A stretch of DNA of 64,000 nucleotides from Bradyrhizobium sp. Ghvi (lineage in GTDB: Bacteria > Pseudomonadota > Alphaproteobacteria > Rhizobiales > Xanthobacteraceae): assembly GCF_900115265.1 (NCBI RefSeq), contig NZ_FOVU01000002.1, positions 852,785-916,784 on the forward strand, written 5' to 3'. How positions within the stretch are numbered: position 1 is the stretch's first letter; each line of letters opens with the position of its first letter. Both the position numbers and the translations under genes were made by a program. The notes beneath the pieces were generated by a model. It had not been told where the DNA came from and searched no databases. It saw nothing but the letters and a program-made list of their open reading frames with translations. Below are positions 16,828-26,762 of the stretch, piece by piece.

Positions 16828-17361
16828 ATGTTTCATTTCTCCAACATCGTGCGCACCGACGGCGACCCGAAGATCATTGAAGGCGGGCGAAGCCTGAAGC
16901 GGCCGGCAGACCAGCTGGCCCGCGCGCTCGGCTGGTTCAGCATCGGTCTTGGTGTCGTCGAATTGTTCGCCCCGCGGCGCGTCACGGAAACACTGGGCAT
17001 GGAAGGTCATGAGACGATCGTCCGTGCCTTCGGCCTGCGCGAGATCCTGGCGGGGATGATGTCGCTGTCTGTTGACAAGAACGCCGGCCTGTGGGCCCGC
17101 GTCGGTGGCGACGGCCTCGATGCCGCTGCCCTGCTGTCGGGCCTGACGGCTGACAATCCAAAGAAGAGCAACATCGCCCTGGCACTGCTGATGGTCGGCG
17201 GCATAGCGATGCTCGACTATCGCGCCGCGCAGGACACCAAGCCGCGCCGCCCGCCGCGCGATGCGCGGCGCAAGCTCTATCCGAACCGCAGCGGTTTCCC
17301 CAAGGGCATCGAGAGCGCCCGTACCGCAGCCAAACAGATCGCAGCGCACGCCAAAGCCTAG
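16828..17361 (+). CDS. Hypothetical membrane protein
   Basis: The 177-residue product starts at an ATG preceded by GGAGC. Hydrophobic segments occur at about 33-48 (WFSIGLGVVELFAP) and about 115-128, with a shorter one near 65-78. Between them lies a conserved-looking FGLREILAGMM stretch. The C-terminal tail is strongly basic (PRRPPRDARRK). The layout resembles the membrane part found in front of cyclase/dehydrase domains in some rhizobial proteins, but no such domain is present here. I do not recognise a function. It is tightly spaced after the alcohol dehydrogenase and 31 bases before the GH13 gene. Confidence 0.7.
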   Translation: MFHFSNIVRTDGDPKIIEGGRSLKRPADQLARALGWFSIGLGVVELFAPRRVTETLGMEGHETIVRAFGLREILAGMMSLSVDKNAGLWARVGGDGLDAAALLSGLTADNPKKSNIALALLMVGGIAMLDYRAAQDTKPRRPPRDARRKLYPNRSGFPKGIESARTAAKQIAAHAKA

Positions 17362-17392
17362 CGCGAGAGATATGACGAGGTGAAGCAAGGCA

Positions 17393-18997
17393 ATGAGCAT
17401 CGAGTCCCGTGACGAGGCAGCGTGGTGGGAATCCGCCGTCATCTACGAGGTCGCACTGATCTCCTTCCAGGACTCCAACGGCGACGGCAAGGGTGATCTT
17501 GCCGGCTTGATATCGCGCATCGACTACCTCAAATGGCTCGGCATCGACGCCGTGTGGTTGACGCCAATCTACAAGAGCCCGTTCCGCGACCTCGGCTACG
17601 ACATCTCCGACTATTGTGCGATCGACCCTGCATTCGGCAGCCTTGAAGATTTCGATCGCCTTGTCAAAGCCCTTCACGCGGAAGAAATCCGGCTGATCCT
17701 CGACCTCGTTCCCAATCACACCGCCCATGACCATGAATGGTTCGTCGAGAGCTCCAGCTCCCGCAACAGTGCGAAATCCGATTGGTACATCTGGGCCGAT
17801 GCAGCCGAGAACGGCGGGCCTCCGAACAACTGGCTGAGCCGCTTCGGCGGCAGCGGTTGGGAATGGTGCGAAGCGCGCCGGCAATACTACTATCATTCTT
17901 TCCTGACCGAGCAGCCCGACCTCAACTGGCGTAACCCGCAGGTGCGCGGCGCCATCGCGGACATCATGCGTTTCTGGCTCGATCGCGGCGTCGACGGTTT
18001 TCGCGTCGACGCCAGCGCGGTCCTGATCAAGGACGAGCTACTGCGCGACAATCCGCCAAATCCAGACGCCGAAGGCAAGCCGCCGCCACAGCGCCAGACG
18101 CCGGTCTTTACCGACGACCGGCCCGAGACGATGAGCTGCATCGAGTTCATCCGGGACGTCATCGATGACTATCCGGGGCGGCTGCTCTGCGGCGAGGTCC
18201 AGGGCAAGACCGATCGGATCGGCCACTTCTACGGCAACGACCGGCCGCGCCTGCATTTGCCGCTCAACTTTGCCTTGCTCGATTCACAATGGGACGCGCT
18301 GTCCCTTCAAGCAACGATCGATGCCTACTTCAATGCCATTCCGGAGCATGCGTGGCCCGTATGGGTCGTCGGCGGCCACGACAAGCAGCGGATCGCCAGC
18401 AAGATCGGCGAGCCACAGATGCGCGTGCTGGCGATGCTGCTAATGACGCTTTGGGGAACACCGTTCCTCTACATGGGCGACGAGATCGGCCGCAAACGCG
18501 TTCCCATTCCGCCCGACCGAGTCTGCGACCCCTTCGAAAAGCTCGTCCCGGGCTACGATTTGTGCAGAGATCCCGAACGCGCGCCGATGCGATGGGATGA
18601 CAGTGCCCGGGGAGGCTTTACGACGGGCGAGCCTTGGCTGCCGCTGGAGCGCCCTGATGGAGCCGTCAACCTCGCGGCACAGCGGCGCGATAAGCGTTCG
18701 CTCCTTGCGCTGTTTCGCGCGTTGATAGCACTGCGGCGGGAGCATGCGTGCCTGCGTCAGGGCGATTACAAAGCACTGCGATCGCGCAGTGACGTGCTTG
18801 CATTCAGGCGGATCGAGGGTCGGAACGAAATTCTGGTCGCACTCAATATCGCAGCGGAGCCGCGCAACTGGCACTGGCTAGGTCGCGGCCGCCTGCTAAT
18901 GTCGACGCATCTCGACCGCTCGCCCGAACCGCTGCCGGAAGCTTCCCTCCTGCTCCGCGGCAATGAAGGCGTGATCATCGCGATCGAGGCTCGCTGA
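17393..18997 (+). CDS. GH13 alpha-glucosidase / trehalose synthase-like enzyme
   Basis: The 534-residue cytoplasmic enzyme has a GH13 TIM barrel. The opening WWESAVIYEV and the block GDGKGDLAGLISRIDYLKWLGIDAVWLTPIYKSP (split here by the calcium-like loop) are typical of oligo-1,6-glucosidases and trehalose synthases. Catalytic residues are visible as Asp206 (GFRVDAS), Glu268 (LLCGEVQ) and Asp330 (VGGHDK), so it should be active. It probably acts on short alpha-glucosides such as maltose, isomaltose or trehalose. No glycogen or trehalose genes sit beside it. It is the third gene of a plus-strand run. Confidence 0.88.
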   Translation: MSIESRDEAAWWESAVIYEVALISFQDSNGDGKGDLAGLISRIDYLKWLGIDAVWLTPIYKSPFRDLGYDISDYCAIDPAFGSLEDFDRLVKALHAEEIRLILDLVPNHTAHDHEWFVESSSSRNSAKSDWYIWADAAENGGPPNNWLSRFGGSGWEWCEARRQYYYHSFLTEQPDLNWRNPQVRGAIADIMRFWLDRGVDGFRVDASAVLIKDELLRDNPPNPDAEGKPPPQRQTPVFTDDRPETMSCIEFIRDVIDDYPGRLLCGEVQGKTDRIGHFYGNDRPRLHLPLNFALLDSQWDALSLQATIDAYFNAIPEHAWPVWVVGGHDKQRIASKIGEPQMRVLAMLLMTLWGTPFLYMGDEIGRKRVPIPPDRVCDPFEKLVPGYDLCRDPERAPMRWDDSARGGFTTGEPWLPLERPDGAVNLAAQRRDKRSLLALFRALIALRREHACLRQGDYKALRSRSDVLAFRRIEGRNEILVALNIAAEPRNWHWLGRGRLLMSTHLDRSPEPLPEASLLLRGNEGVIIAIEAR

Positions 18998-19141
18998 CAC
19001 CGGCTGGAACCATCCGCGCATAAAGGAGTCTGATCCACGCCTCCGAGATACCCCCTGCCGGAGGCAGACTGGACGAAACCGCGGCCCCGGCGCCTGCCCC
19101 CCGTCAGGCGTCGGGGTGACGGCGCGAGATAGGAGGAGGCC

Positions 19142-19321
19142 ATGAGCAAGACGAATGAACTTGCGCAACGTATCCTCGGCAAGGCGAGGCAGGCTGTCGG
19201 CGAGATCATCGGCGACCAGGATCTTCACGACGAGGGCAAGGCGCAAGCGCAGCGTGGCCGCGACGAACGGGACAAGCCGAGCGAGCTCAATCCGCTGAAG
19301 AAGCTCAAACAGCTCACGTGA
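19142..19321 (+). CDS. CsbD-family small stress protein
   Basis: This 59-residue, highly charged protein starts at the ATG at 19142, with AGGAGG just before it. The sequence LAQRILGKARQAVGEIIGD, followed by HDEGKAQAQ, fits the CsbD family (usual consensus: GKxKExxGxxxGDxxLxxEGKxxQ...G). In many bacteria such proteins accumulate under general stress; their molecular function is unknown. The stop overlaps the GTG start of the next gene by four bases (GTGA), so the two are translationally coupled. Confidence 0.82.
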   Translation: MSKTNELAQRILGKARQAVGEIIGDQDLHDEGKAQAQRGRDERDKPSELNPLKKLKQLT

Positions 19322-20487
19322 ACGCCGTCACGCAACCGGCCTTCCCCGCTCAACGCAGCAACGGGAGTCCGTCCTCCCCCTCCACCGGCCGGCGGCGTTC
19401 ACGTTGGCTTGCCGCCGCCGAGCTTGGCCTGGTCAGCAGCACGTTCTCGACCGTCGTCAGCCAGCTGTTCGCTGCCCGCATCGGTCGTGACGCCGCGGTC
19501 GACTGGATGACGGTCGCCGCAATTCCAGCGCGCGATTGGGCCATCAGCGCAGAACCGACGTGGAACGCGATCCTTGCCGGGATCGCCTTCCACCAATGGG
19601 CGGATTTTTCCTGGGCGCTGGTCTTCTTCGGCGTGCTCGGGCGCTGGACCACCGGCTTGCGGCCGCTGACGATCCTGCTGCTCGCGCTGCCCTGGGCCGT
19701 CTTCTCGTCAAGCATGGAATGGTTCGTGCTGGTGCCATTGCTTCCGTTCTGGCAACCGCTATTCACGCTGCAACAGCCCTACTGGATCGGCCTGCTCGTC
19801 CACGGCTCCTCGGCCGTGATGTATCCGCTGTTCGTCCGGCTGCGCTGGACGCGCGGCCATGCGCCGGAGCATGACGTGCATTTCGCCAACATCTGGATGA
19901 TGGCCGCGCTGGCCATGATTGCCGCACTTGGCACGATCGCGCTGTTCGGCAGCCATGGCCACGAGCTGCCCTGGGTCGGCGGCGACAGGGATGCAGACCA
20001 GGCTTATCTCCGTCACATGTCGACGCATCACGCCCAGGGCATCGAGCTCGCACGGATCGCCGCGGAGCGTGCGCAGGATCCGCACCTGCGAAAGCTCGCT
20101 CAGCTGATGGTCGCGAGCCAGCTCGGCGAGAACCGCATTTTCGAGAACTGGTGGCTGAGCTGGTTCGACACCGAGATGCCCGATTGCAGCACGGAGGAAC
20201 GTGCCGCGATGCCGGGCTTCCTGACGCAAGCCGAGATGCATCAGGTCAAGACCGCTCCATCGGAGCAGTTCGATACGGCCTTCGTGGAGGCGATGAGCAA
20301 GCACCACAGAGGCGCGGTCAAGATGGCCGATCAGATGTGGCACGGAAACGGAGATCTGCGCCTGCGCATCATGGCCCACGCCATCCGTCACGAGCAGCAG
20401 GGCGAGATCGCCCTGATGCACGGCGCGAACGGTGTTGCCGCGGTCACAATTGCCTTCCGCAACATGCTCCGGGACAACGTCAATTGA
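19318..20487 (+). CDS. Membrane protein with C-terminal DUF305 domain
   Basis: The product is 389 residues from the GTG at 19318, overlapping the CsbD-like stop. After a short basic start come about five hydrophobic segments (roughly 35-60, 85-105, 110-145, 150-175 and 190-215). A DUF305 domain then follows (about 230-380) with its two metal-type motifs MSTHHAQGIELA and MSKHHRGAVKMA. DUF305 domains are four-helix, His/Met-rich folds implicated in copper or other metal handling outside the cytoplasm. Fusion to a multi-helix membrane region is less common than the free-standing periplasmic form. Function here is inferred only. Confidence 0.85.
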   Translation: MNAVTQPAFPAQRSNGSPSSPSTGRRRSRWLAAAELGLVSSTFSTVVSQLFAARIGRDAAVDWMTVAAIPARDWAISAEPTWNAILAGIAFHQWADFSWALVFFGVLGRWTTGLRPLTILLLALPWAVFSSSMEWFVLVPLLPFWQPLFTLQQPYWIGLLVHGSSAVMYPLFVRLRWTRGHAPEHDVHFANIWMMAALAMIAALGTIALFGSHGHELPWVGGDRDADQAYLRHMSTHHAQGIELARIAAERAQDPHLRKLAQLMVASQLGENRIFENWWLSWFDTEMPDCSTEERAAMPGFLTQAEMHQVKTAPSEQFDTAFVEAMSKHHRGAVKMADQMWHGNGDLRLRIMAHAIRHEQQGEIALMHGANGVAAVTIAFRNMLRDNVN

Positions 20488-20498
20488 ACGGCGGCCTG

Positions 20499-20954
20499 CT
20501 ACTCTGCGTCCGGCGCGATCACGCCCTTGGAGAACAGGAAGCAGCCGTAGAAGCGCCGCTCGCCGGTGGCGATCACGCAGTAGGCCGTCCTGGCCCTCTC
20601 ATAGAAGGCATGGCGCTCCACTCCGACCAGCGGCCAGGAGCGCCCCTCGGCGCGGTCGATCACGGCCTGCACCTCGCGCTGCACCGGCGGCACCTCGTGA
20701 GGCTGGCCGACGATCTCCATTCGGATCGCCGCATCGTCCACGAAAGTATCAAGCGGCATCACGGAGAGAACGGCTTCGATCGCCTTGGCCGCGCCGACGT
20801 TGTCGATGCGTAGCAGCTCGCCGAACGCGGTCTGGCGCGCGATCGAGTCCGCCGGGAAATTGGTGTCGCAGACGACAAGACGATCTCCGTGCCCCATCGC
20901 GCGCAAGGCATAGAGCACGTCGGCATTCAGCAGCGGGTTGATGCCCTTGAGCAT
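20499..20954 (-). CDS. fucU: RbsD/FucU-family sugar mutarotase
   Basis: The product is 151 residues from the ATG at 20954, with GGAAGG upstream. It begins MLKGINPLLNADVLYALRAMGHGD, in which His22 and Asp24 of GHGD are the catalytic residues of RbsD/FucU mutarotases. The C-terminal VIATGERRFYGCFLFSKGVI is the FucU version. It is expected to interconvert alpha and beta anomers of L-fucose or a similar sugar in the cytoplasm. No fucose catabolic genes are nearby; it lies convergent with the DUF305 gene and 109 bases from the end of the ABC operon on the same strand. Confidence 0.88.
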   Translation of the reverse strand: MLKGINPLLNADVLYALRAMGHGDRLVVCDTNFPADSIARQTAFGELLRIDNVGAAKAIEAVLSVMPLDTFVDDAAIRMEIVGQPHEVPPVQREVQAVIDRAEGRSWPLVGVERHAFYERARTAYCVIATGERRFYGCFLFSKGVIAPDAE

Positions 20955-21062
20955 GTTGTGTCCTTCCCTGGTCTTTAAAATCGCCCGGACTCTGATGGTC
21001 CGGCACTCCATATCATAGCGAGCTGACGCAGATCTGCGGCAAGAGATTCGGCGGCCGCAGTT

Positions 21063-22046
21063 CTATCCCGACGGCAGCGCATCGAGATGGCACGCCACCC
21101 ATTGCTCGCCTTCGGTCGATCGAAGCTCCGGCTCTTCCGTCCGGCAGCGGTCGAAGACGAACGGGCAGCGGGTGTGGAAACGGCATCCACTCGGCGGATT
21201 GATCGGGCTCGGCACGTCGCCGCCGAGAATGATGGGATTGCGCTTGGCTCCGGGCTCCGGCAAGGGGACCGCCGAGAGCAGCGCCTTGGTGTAGGGATGT
21301 CTTGGCGCGGCAAAGATCTCCCGGCGTGGCGCCACCTCGACGATCTTGCCGAGATACATCACCGCGACACGGTGAGTCATGTGCTCGACGATCGCAAGAT
21401 CGTGGCTGATGAACAGCAATGCCAGGCCGAACTCGCGCTGGAGATCCTGCAACAGGTTCACGATCTGTGCCTTGACCGAGACGTCGAGCGCCGAGACGGC
21501 CTCGTCGCAGACGATCAGCTCGGGCTCGGCCGCGAGCGCTCGTGCGATGCCGATGCGCTGACGCTGCCCGCCGGAGAACTCGTGCGGCCTGCGGTTCAGA
21601 GCCTCGCGCGGCAAACGCACGGTGTCCATCAGCGCCGTCACGCGCGTCTCGAGATCGATTGCGGATTTGGCGAGCCCGAAATTGCGGATTGGCTCGGCCA
21701 GGATATCGCGCACGCGCATGCGCGGATTGAGGCTCGAGAACGGATCCTGGAACACGACCTGCACGCGGCGGCGCATCTGGCGCATCGTGCTCGGATGCGC
21801 ATCGTCGATGCGCTGGCCGTCGAGGATCACCTGGCCCGCGGTGATGTCGAACAGCCGCAGGATCGCGCGGCCGACGGTCGACTTGCCGCAGCCAGATTCA
21901 CCTACCAGCGACAGCGTCTCGCCACGCGCGATCTCGAACGAGACGCCGTCCACCGCATAAACCCACTCGGACTTGCCGCCGAACAGGCCGGTCTTGACCG
22001 GAAAATGCTTCTTGAGGTCGTTGACCTGCAGCAGCGGGGTGCTCAT
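21063..22046 (-). CDS. Peptide-type ABC transporter ATPase (DppF/OppF-like)
   Basis: The product is 327 residues from the ATG at 22046, which overlaps the preceding ATPase stop by four bases. Walker A is GESGCGKST, the signature is SGGQRQR and Walker B is [12 protein letters not shown]. The C-terminal oligopeptide extension has the [10 protein letters not shown] segment of DppF/OppF. It is the last gene of the importer; it pairs with DppD-like and the two permeases to import a small amide or peptide across the inner membrane. Its place behind hydantoinase and carbamoylase genes suggests a cyclic amide or N-carbamoyl compound. Confidence 0.92.
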   Translation of the reverse strand: MSTPLLQVNDLKKHFPVKTGLFGGKSEWVYAVDGVSFEIARGETLSLVGESGCGKSTVGRAILRLFDITAGQVILDGQRIDDAHPSTMRQMRRRVQVVFQDPFSSLNPRMRVRDILAEPIRNFGLAKSAIDLETRVTALMDTVRLPREALNRRPHEFSGGQRQRIGIARALAAEPELIVCDEAVSALDVSVKAQIVNLLQDLQREFGLALLFISHDLAIVEHMTHRVAVMYLGKIVEVAPRREIFAAPRHPYTKALLSAVPLPEPGAKRNPIILGGDVPSPINPPSGCRFHTRCPFVFDRCRTEEPELRSTEGEQWVACHLDALPSG

Positions 22047-23032
22047 GCCGCGACGGCTCCCTTGGCGGCGTAGTGGCAGGCCGCGATGTGGCGCGGCCCC
22101 TTTTCTTCGAGACCGGGAGCATGTTGCCGGCAAAGATCGGTCGCGATCGCGCAGCGGCCCGCGAACACGCAGCCGGTGATCGGCTTGCGCAGATCAGGCA
22201 CCTGCCCTGGAATTTCAGCGAGCCGCGTCGCGGTGCCCGCCAGCGACGAGCCCAGCTTCGGCACGGCGCCGAGCAGCCCCTGCGTATAAGGATGCCGCGG
22301 CGAACGAAACAGCTCGGCCACCGGCGCCTCCTCGACCTTGCGGCCGGCATACATCACCATGACGCGCTCGGCGATCTCGGCAACCACGCCGAGATCGTGG
22401 GTGATCAGGATGATCGCGGCACCGACGCGGCGCTTCAGGTCGAGCATCAGCTTCAGTATCTGCGCCTGGATGGTGACGTCGAGCGCGGTGGTCGGCTCAT
22501 CCGCGATCAGGAGCTTGGGATTGCACGCCAGCGCCATCGCGATCATGACGCGTTGGCGCATGCCGCCGGAGAGCTGGTGCGGATATTCGCGCACGCGCCG
22601 CCGCGGCTCGGGGATACCAACCAAAGTCAGCATCTCGACCGCGCGCGCTTCGGCCGCCTGCTTGTCGAGGCCCTGATGCAACATCAGCGTCTCACGGATC
22701 TGGCGGCCGACGGTCAGGACCGGGTTGAGGCTCGTCATCGGCTCCTGAAAGATCATCGAGATGTCGTTGCCGCGGATGTCGCGCATCTCGCGGTCGGACA
22801 GCCGCAGGAGGTCCCTGCCGGCGAAGCGGATCGCGCCGGCGATCCGGCCCGGCGGCTCCGGGATCAGCCGCATCAGCGACATCGAGGTCACCGATTTGCC
22901 GCAGCCGGATTCGCCGACGATGGCGAGCGTCTCGCCCTCGTTGACATGGAAGGAGACGCCGTCCACCGCGCGGTTGATACCGCTGGGAGTGCGGAAGTGG
23001 GTCTGGAGGTTTTCGACTTCGAGCAACGCCAT
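22043..23032 (-). CDS. Peptide-type ABC transporter ATPase (DppD/OppD-like)
   Basis: The product is 329 residues from the ATG at 23032; the frame is open further to 23098. It has Walker A GESGCGKS, signature LSGGMRQR, Walker [13 protein letters not shown] and the C-terminal CVFAGRC segment with a later Cys, typical of DppD/OppD. It is the first of the two ATPases of this importer, sits 19 bases after the DppC-like permease, and overlaps the DppF-like gene by ATGA. Confidence 0.92.
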   Translation of the reverse strand: MALLEVENLQTHFRTPSGINRAVDGVSFHVNEGETLAIVGESGCGKSVTSMSLMRLIPEPPGRIAGAIRFAGRDLLRLSDREMRDIRGNDISMIFQEPMTSLNPVLTVGRQIRETLMLHQGLDKQAAEARAVEMLTLVGIPEPRRRVREYPHQLSGGMRQRVMIAMALACNPKLLIADEPTTALDVTIQAQILKLMLDLKRRVGAAIILITHDLGVVAEIAERVMVMYAGRKVEEAPVAELFRSPRHPYTQGLLGAVPKLGSSLAGTATRLAEIPGQVPDLRKPITGCVFAGRCAIATDLCRQHAPGLEEKGPRHIAACHYAAKGAVAA

Positions 23033-23051
23033 CGCAATCAGCCTCGGCTCG

Positions 23052-23975
23052 TCACAGGCGCTTGGCCATGCGCGGATCGAGCGCATCGCGAAGGCCATCG
23101 CCGAGCAGGTTCACGGCGAGCACGGTGATGGAGAGGAACGCCGCCGGGAAGAACACGATGTAGGGCTTGACCTGCCACAGCGCGCGGCCCTCGGCCATGA
23201 TATTACCCCAGGACGGAATGGTCGGCGGCGTGCCCGCACCGATGAAGGACAGGATCGCCTCGGTGATCATGGCGCTGGCGCAAATGTAAGTCGCCTGCAC
23301 CAGCATCGGCGCGACCGTGTTGGGCAGGATGTGGCGCAGGATGATCATCGGCGTGCGCGTGCCGCAGGCGACCGCCGCATCCACATAGGGCTGCTCGCGC
23401 AGCGACAGCACCACGCTGCGGACGAGGCGCGACACGCGCGGGATTTCGGCGACGGTGATGGCAAGGATGACATTGCCGACGCTGCCGCGCGTCAGCGCCA
23501 TCAGCGCGATCGCCAGCAGGATCGGCGGGATCGACATCAATCCATCCATGAACCGCATCAAGATGCCGTCGGCCCAGCGGACGAATCCAGAGACCATACC
23601 GATGGCGAGACCCGCGGCGGATGCGAGGATGGCAACCGAGAGCCCGACGGTAAGCGAGACCCGCGCGCCGAACAGCACGCGGGAGTAGATGTCGCGGCCC
23701 AGCACGTCGGTGCCGAACCAGAACGCCGCTGATGGTGCCCTTGTGCGCTTGGCAGGCGCCAGCGCGGTCGGATCGACCGTCCAGAGATACGGCGCAAAGA
23801 TCGCGATCAAGACCAGCGCCAGCAACAGCGCGCCGCCGATCGCAACGGTGGGATGGCCGCGCAGGAAGCCGATGAAGCCGCGCCGGATTGTGACGGGCCG
23901 GAGGATGTCCGGCAGCTGCGGCGCGAGCACCAGGCCGGCCGGGAGCGCCTGCGGATTGACAATCGTGTCGGTCAA
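23052..23975 (-). CDS. Peptide-type ABC transporter permease (DppC-like)
   Basis: The product is 307 residues. A long N-terminal cytoplasmic part leads into a first helix (about 48-68), and the permease domain contains [15 protein letters not shown] (here [16 protein letters not shown]) and a coupling loop [26 protein letters not shown] that docks on the ATPases. About six membrane helices are present in all. It overlaps the DppB-like gene by four bases and belongs to the same minus-strand operon. Confidence 0.92.
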   Translation of the reverse strand: MTDTIVNPQALPAGLVLAPQLPDILRPVTIRRGFIGFLRGHPTVAIGGALLLALVLIAIFAPYLWTVDPTALAPAKRTRAPSAAFWFGTDVLGRDIYSRVLFGARVSLTVGLSVAILASAAGLAIGMVSGFVRWADGILMRFMDGLMSIPPILLAIALMALTRGSVGNVILAITVAEIPRVSRLVRSVVLSLREQPYVDAAVACGTRTPMIILRHILPNTVAPMLVQATYICASAMITEAILSFIGAGTPPTIPSWGNIMAEGRALWQVKPYIVFFPAAFLSITVLAVNLLGDGLRDALDPRMAKRL

Positions 23976-24913
23976 TAGCGGATCCTCGGGTCAACGAGCG
24001 TATAGGTGACGTCGATCATCAGATTGACGAGGACGTAGACGAAGCTGAACAGCAGCACGATGCCCTGGATGACGGGATAGTCGCGGCGCAGGATCGCATC
24101 GATCGTAAGACGGCCGAGACCAGGGATCGCGAACACGCTCTCCGTCACGACAGCGCCGCCGATCAGAAGCGCAATGCCGATCCCGATCACCGTCACGATC
24201 GGCACAGCTGCGTTCTTCAGCGCATGAACGAACAGGATGCCGCCCTGCCCCAAGCCCTTGGCGCGCGCAGTGCGGATATAATCCTGCTGCAGCACTTCGA
24301 GCATGGCCGCGCGGGTGATGCGCGCGACCAGCGCGATATAGACGCAGCCAAGCGCGATCGCCGGCAGGATCAAATTCTCCAGCCAGGGCCAGACGCCCTG
24401 GCTCAGCGGCGTATAGCCCTGCACCGGAAGCCATTCGAGCTCGAGTGCGAAGATATAAGCGAGCATGTAGCCGACGACGAAGACCGGCAGCGAGAAGCCG
24501 AACACGGCGAAGCCCATGATGGCCCGATCGATCAAGCTGCCGGCCTTCCACGCCGCCACGACGCCAAGCGGCACCGCGACCACGATCGTCAGCAGCAGCG
24601 TGACCATCATCAGCGACAGCGTCGGCCCGAGGCGCTGCCCGATCATCGTCGAGACCGGCAGGTTGGTGAAGATCGAGGTGCCGAGATCGCCGTGGAGGAT
24701 GCGCCAGACCCAGCTGCCGAACTGGATCAGGAATGGACGGTCGAGGCCGAGACTCTGGCGAATGCGCTCCACATCCTCCGGGCTCGCCTGGTCGCCCGCG
24801 ATCACCACGGCGGGATCACCCGGCGCGATATAGAGCAGGCTGAACACGAACAATGCAACAATCGCCATCACCGGCAAGGTGGCGACGATGCGCCGGAGGA
24901 TATAGGAGAGCAT
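23972..24913 (-). CDS. Peptide-type ABC transporter permease (DppB-like)
   Basis: The 313-residue protein starts MLSYILRRIVATLPVMAIV, the usual first helix of DppB, followed by LGLDRPFLIQFGSWV and a coupling loop LQQDYIRTARAKGLGQGGILFVHALKN. It ends in the [17 protein letters not shown] signature of this subunit. Six membrane helices are predicted by eye. It lies 17 bases after the binding protein gene in the operon and overlaps the DppC-like gene by four bases. Confidence 0.92.
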   Translation of the reverse strand: MLSYILRRIVATLPVMAIVALFVFSLLYIAPGDPAVVIAGDQASPEDVERIRQSLGLDRPFLIQFGSWVWRILHGDLGTSIFTNLPVSTMIGQRLGPTLSLMMVTLLLTIVVAVPLGVVAAWKAGSLIDRAIMGFAVFGFSLPVFVVGYMLAYIFALELEWLPVQGYTPLSQGVWPWLENLILPAIALGCVYIALVARITRAAMLEVLQQDYIRTARAKGLGQGGILFVHALKNAAVPIVTVIGIGIALLIGGAVVTESVFAIPGLGRLTIDAILRRDYPVIQGIVLLFSFVYVLVNLMIDVTYTLVDPRIRY

Positions 24914-24930
24914 CTGGCCTCAGCGCGAGA

Positions 24931-26532
24931 TCATGCGGTCTTCGATACGCCCCAGAAGAACGGCAGCGGTCCCTTGGTGATGCCCGAGACGTTCTTGCGC
25001 CAGGCGGTGTAGGTCAGGAAGAAGCCGGTCGGCGCGTAGACGACGTCATCGAGCGCCGCCTTGTTGAGCCGGCCGACCGCAGCCTTCTCCTCGTCGAGGT
25101 TCTTGGCGTCGAACCAGGCCGTGACCTCCTTCTCGGTATTGGGACTGTTGGGCCAGCCAAACCAGGCCTTGTCGCCATTGGCGCGAATGGCGGTATAGGG
25201 CGCGGGATTGATGCAGTCCGCGCCCGCATGCCAGGTGTGGAACATGTTCCAGCCGCCCTGTCCCGGCGGCGTTTTCTGTGCGCGACGCGAGCCGACCGTG
25301 CCCCAATCGGTGGCGACGAAATCGACATTCATCCCGAGCTTCTTGAGCAGATCCGCCGTGACGTCGCCCTGCGCCTTGGTAATGGGCTGATCCTGCGCCA
25401 CGAGGCAGGTCACCGGCTGGCCGGAATAGCCGCTCTCGGCGAGCAGCTTCTTGGCCGCATCCAGATCGCGCTTGCCCTTGAGAATCTCGCCGCCCATTTC
25501 GCTGTAGAGCGGCGTGTCGGGCGTGAAGAAGCCGGGCAGCGGTTTCCAGAGCGCGTCGTCATCGCCGACGATCGCGCGCATATAGTCTTCCTGGCTCAGC
25601 GCCATCAGCACCGCGCGCCGCGCCCGCACGTCGTTGAACGGGGCGAACAGATGGTTCATGCGGAACGAGCCGACATTGCCGAGGGGATCGCCGATATCGA
25701 CGCTGATGTTCTTGTTGTTCTTCAGCACAGGCACGAGATCGGCGATCGGGTTCTCCCACCAATCGACCTCCCCGTTCTGCAAGGCTGCGGCAGCGGTTGC
25801 CGGATCCGGCATCACCAGCCACTCGACGCGATCGATCAGGATCTGCTTGCCGCCGGCAAGCCACGAAGCCTTCTCCTGTCGCGGCACGTAATCGGCAAAT
25901 TTCTCGAACACCGATTTGGCGCCGGGCACCCATTCGCTCTTGACGAATTTCATCGGCCCGGAGCCGACATAGTCGGAGATCTGCTTGAACGGATCGGTCT
26001 TGGCGATGCGTTCGGGCATGATGAAGGCGCAGGGCGAATTGTTCTTCGCCAGCGCGTAGAGCATTTTCGGGAAAGGCTGCTTCAACACCCATTTGAAGGT
26101 GCGGTCGTCGACAGCGCTCAACTCCTGCTGGATTGCAAGGATCATCAGGCCCATCGGATCGCGCGCGGCCCAGCGCGAAAGGCTTGCGACGACATCCTTG
26201 CTCAGCACCGGCTCGCCATCGTGGAATTTAAGTCCCGACCGCAGCTTGAACGTCCAGATCTTGCCGTCGTCCGAGGTCTCCTCGGATTCGACCATCTGGC
26301 GCTGCGGCTGAAGCTTTGCATCGACGCCGTAAAGCGTATCCCAGACCAGCGCCGCCGCGTTGCGCACGACATATTGGGTGCCCCAGATCGGATCGAAATT
26401 GGCGAGATTGGCCTGCGGCACGAAACGCAGGGTGCGCGCCGCTGCGCCCTGGGCAATCGCCGGGGCCGATAGGCCGGTCAATGCCAGGCCGCCCGCGCCG
26501 GCCAGTCCCTTCAATACGGTCCTGCGATCCAT
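24931..26532 (-). CDS. Peptide-type ABC transporter substrate-binding protein
   Basis: The product is 533 residues from the ATG at 26532, with GGGAGG 6 bases upstream. The N-terminus MDRRTVLKGLAG ... SAPAIAQG is a twin-arginine-type export signal. The mature part is an SBP_bac_5 (DppA/OppA) protein with WTFKLRSGLKFHDGEPV, DVVASLSRW and a C-terminal YTAWRKNVSG block. It feeds the permease and ATPase genes that follow. The 230-base gap before it suggests it may also have its own promoter inside the hydantoin unit. The substrate is probably a compound handled by the two upstream amidohydrolases. Confidence 0.92.
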   Translation of the reverse strand: MDRRTVLKGLAGAGGLALTGLSAPAIAQGAAARTLRFVPQANLANFDPIWGTQYVVRNAAALVWDTLYGVDAKLQPQRQMVESEETSDDGKIWTFKLRSGLKFHDGEPVLSKDVVASLSRWAARDPMGLMILAIQQELSAVDDRTFKWVLKQPFPKMLYALAKNNSPCAFIMPERIAKTDPFKQISDYVGSGPMKFVKSEWVPGAKSVFEKFADYVPRQEKASWLAGGKQILIDRVEWLVMPDPATAAAALQNGEVDWWENPIADLVPVLKNNKNISVDIGDPLGNVGSFRMNHLFAPFNDVRARRAVLMALSQEDYMRAIVGDDDALWKPLPGFFTPDTPLYSEMGGEILKGKRDLDAAKKLLAESGYSGQPVTCLVAQDQPITKAQGDVTADLLKKLGMNVDFVATDWGTVGSRRAQKTPPGQGGWNMFHTWHAGADCINPAPYTAIRANGDKAWFGWPNSPNTEKEVTAWFDAKNLDEEKAAVGRLNKAALDDVVYAPTGFFLTYTAWRKNVSGITKGPLPFFWGVSKTA

Positions 26533-26762
26533 GAAATCCTCCCAGTAATGCCGTGATGCCGGCCGTTCATTGGCCAAGGGCAGGTGAAACCTAGCCCGTT
26601 AGCGTGCAAATGGTATGCCAGTAACCGGGCCTTCGCCAGCGGGTTCTCATCGACTTTTGACTGATCGGCACGGCAGCATTGGCCAGGCTCCTCCGCTGGA
26701 GACGTTGTGAGGAGTTGGTCCGGTCGAGGAGCTTCCCGGGCGCTGTTCATCATCGCGCGCGA

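Noticed and set aside
19006..19031. EcfG-type general stress promoter before the CsbD gene
   Set aside because: A GGAAC -35 motif is present, but at 16-17 bases distance the -10 position reads AGTC or GTCT instead of CGTT, so the match is too weak.
24853..26472. 539-codon open frame on the plus strand opposite the peptide-binding protein
   Set aside because: No recognisable fold or motif. The minus-strand gene has signal peptide, family motifs and a ribosome site.
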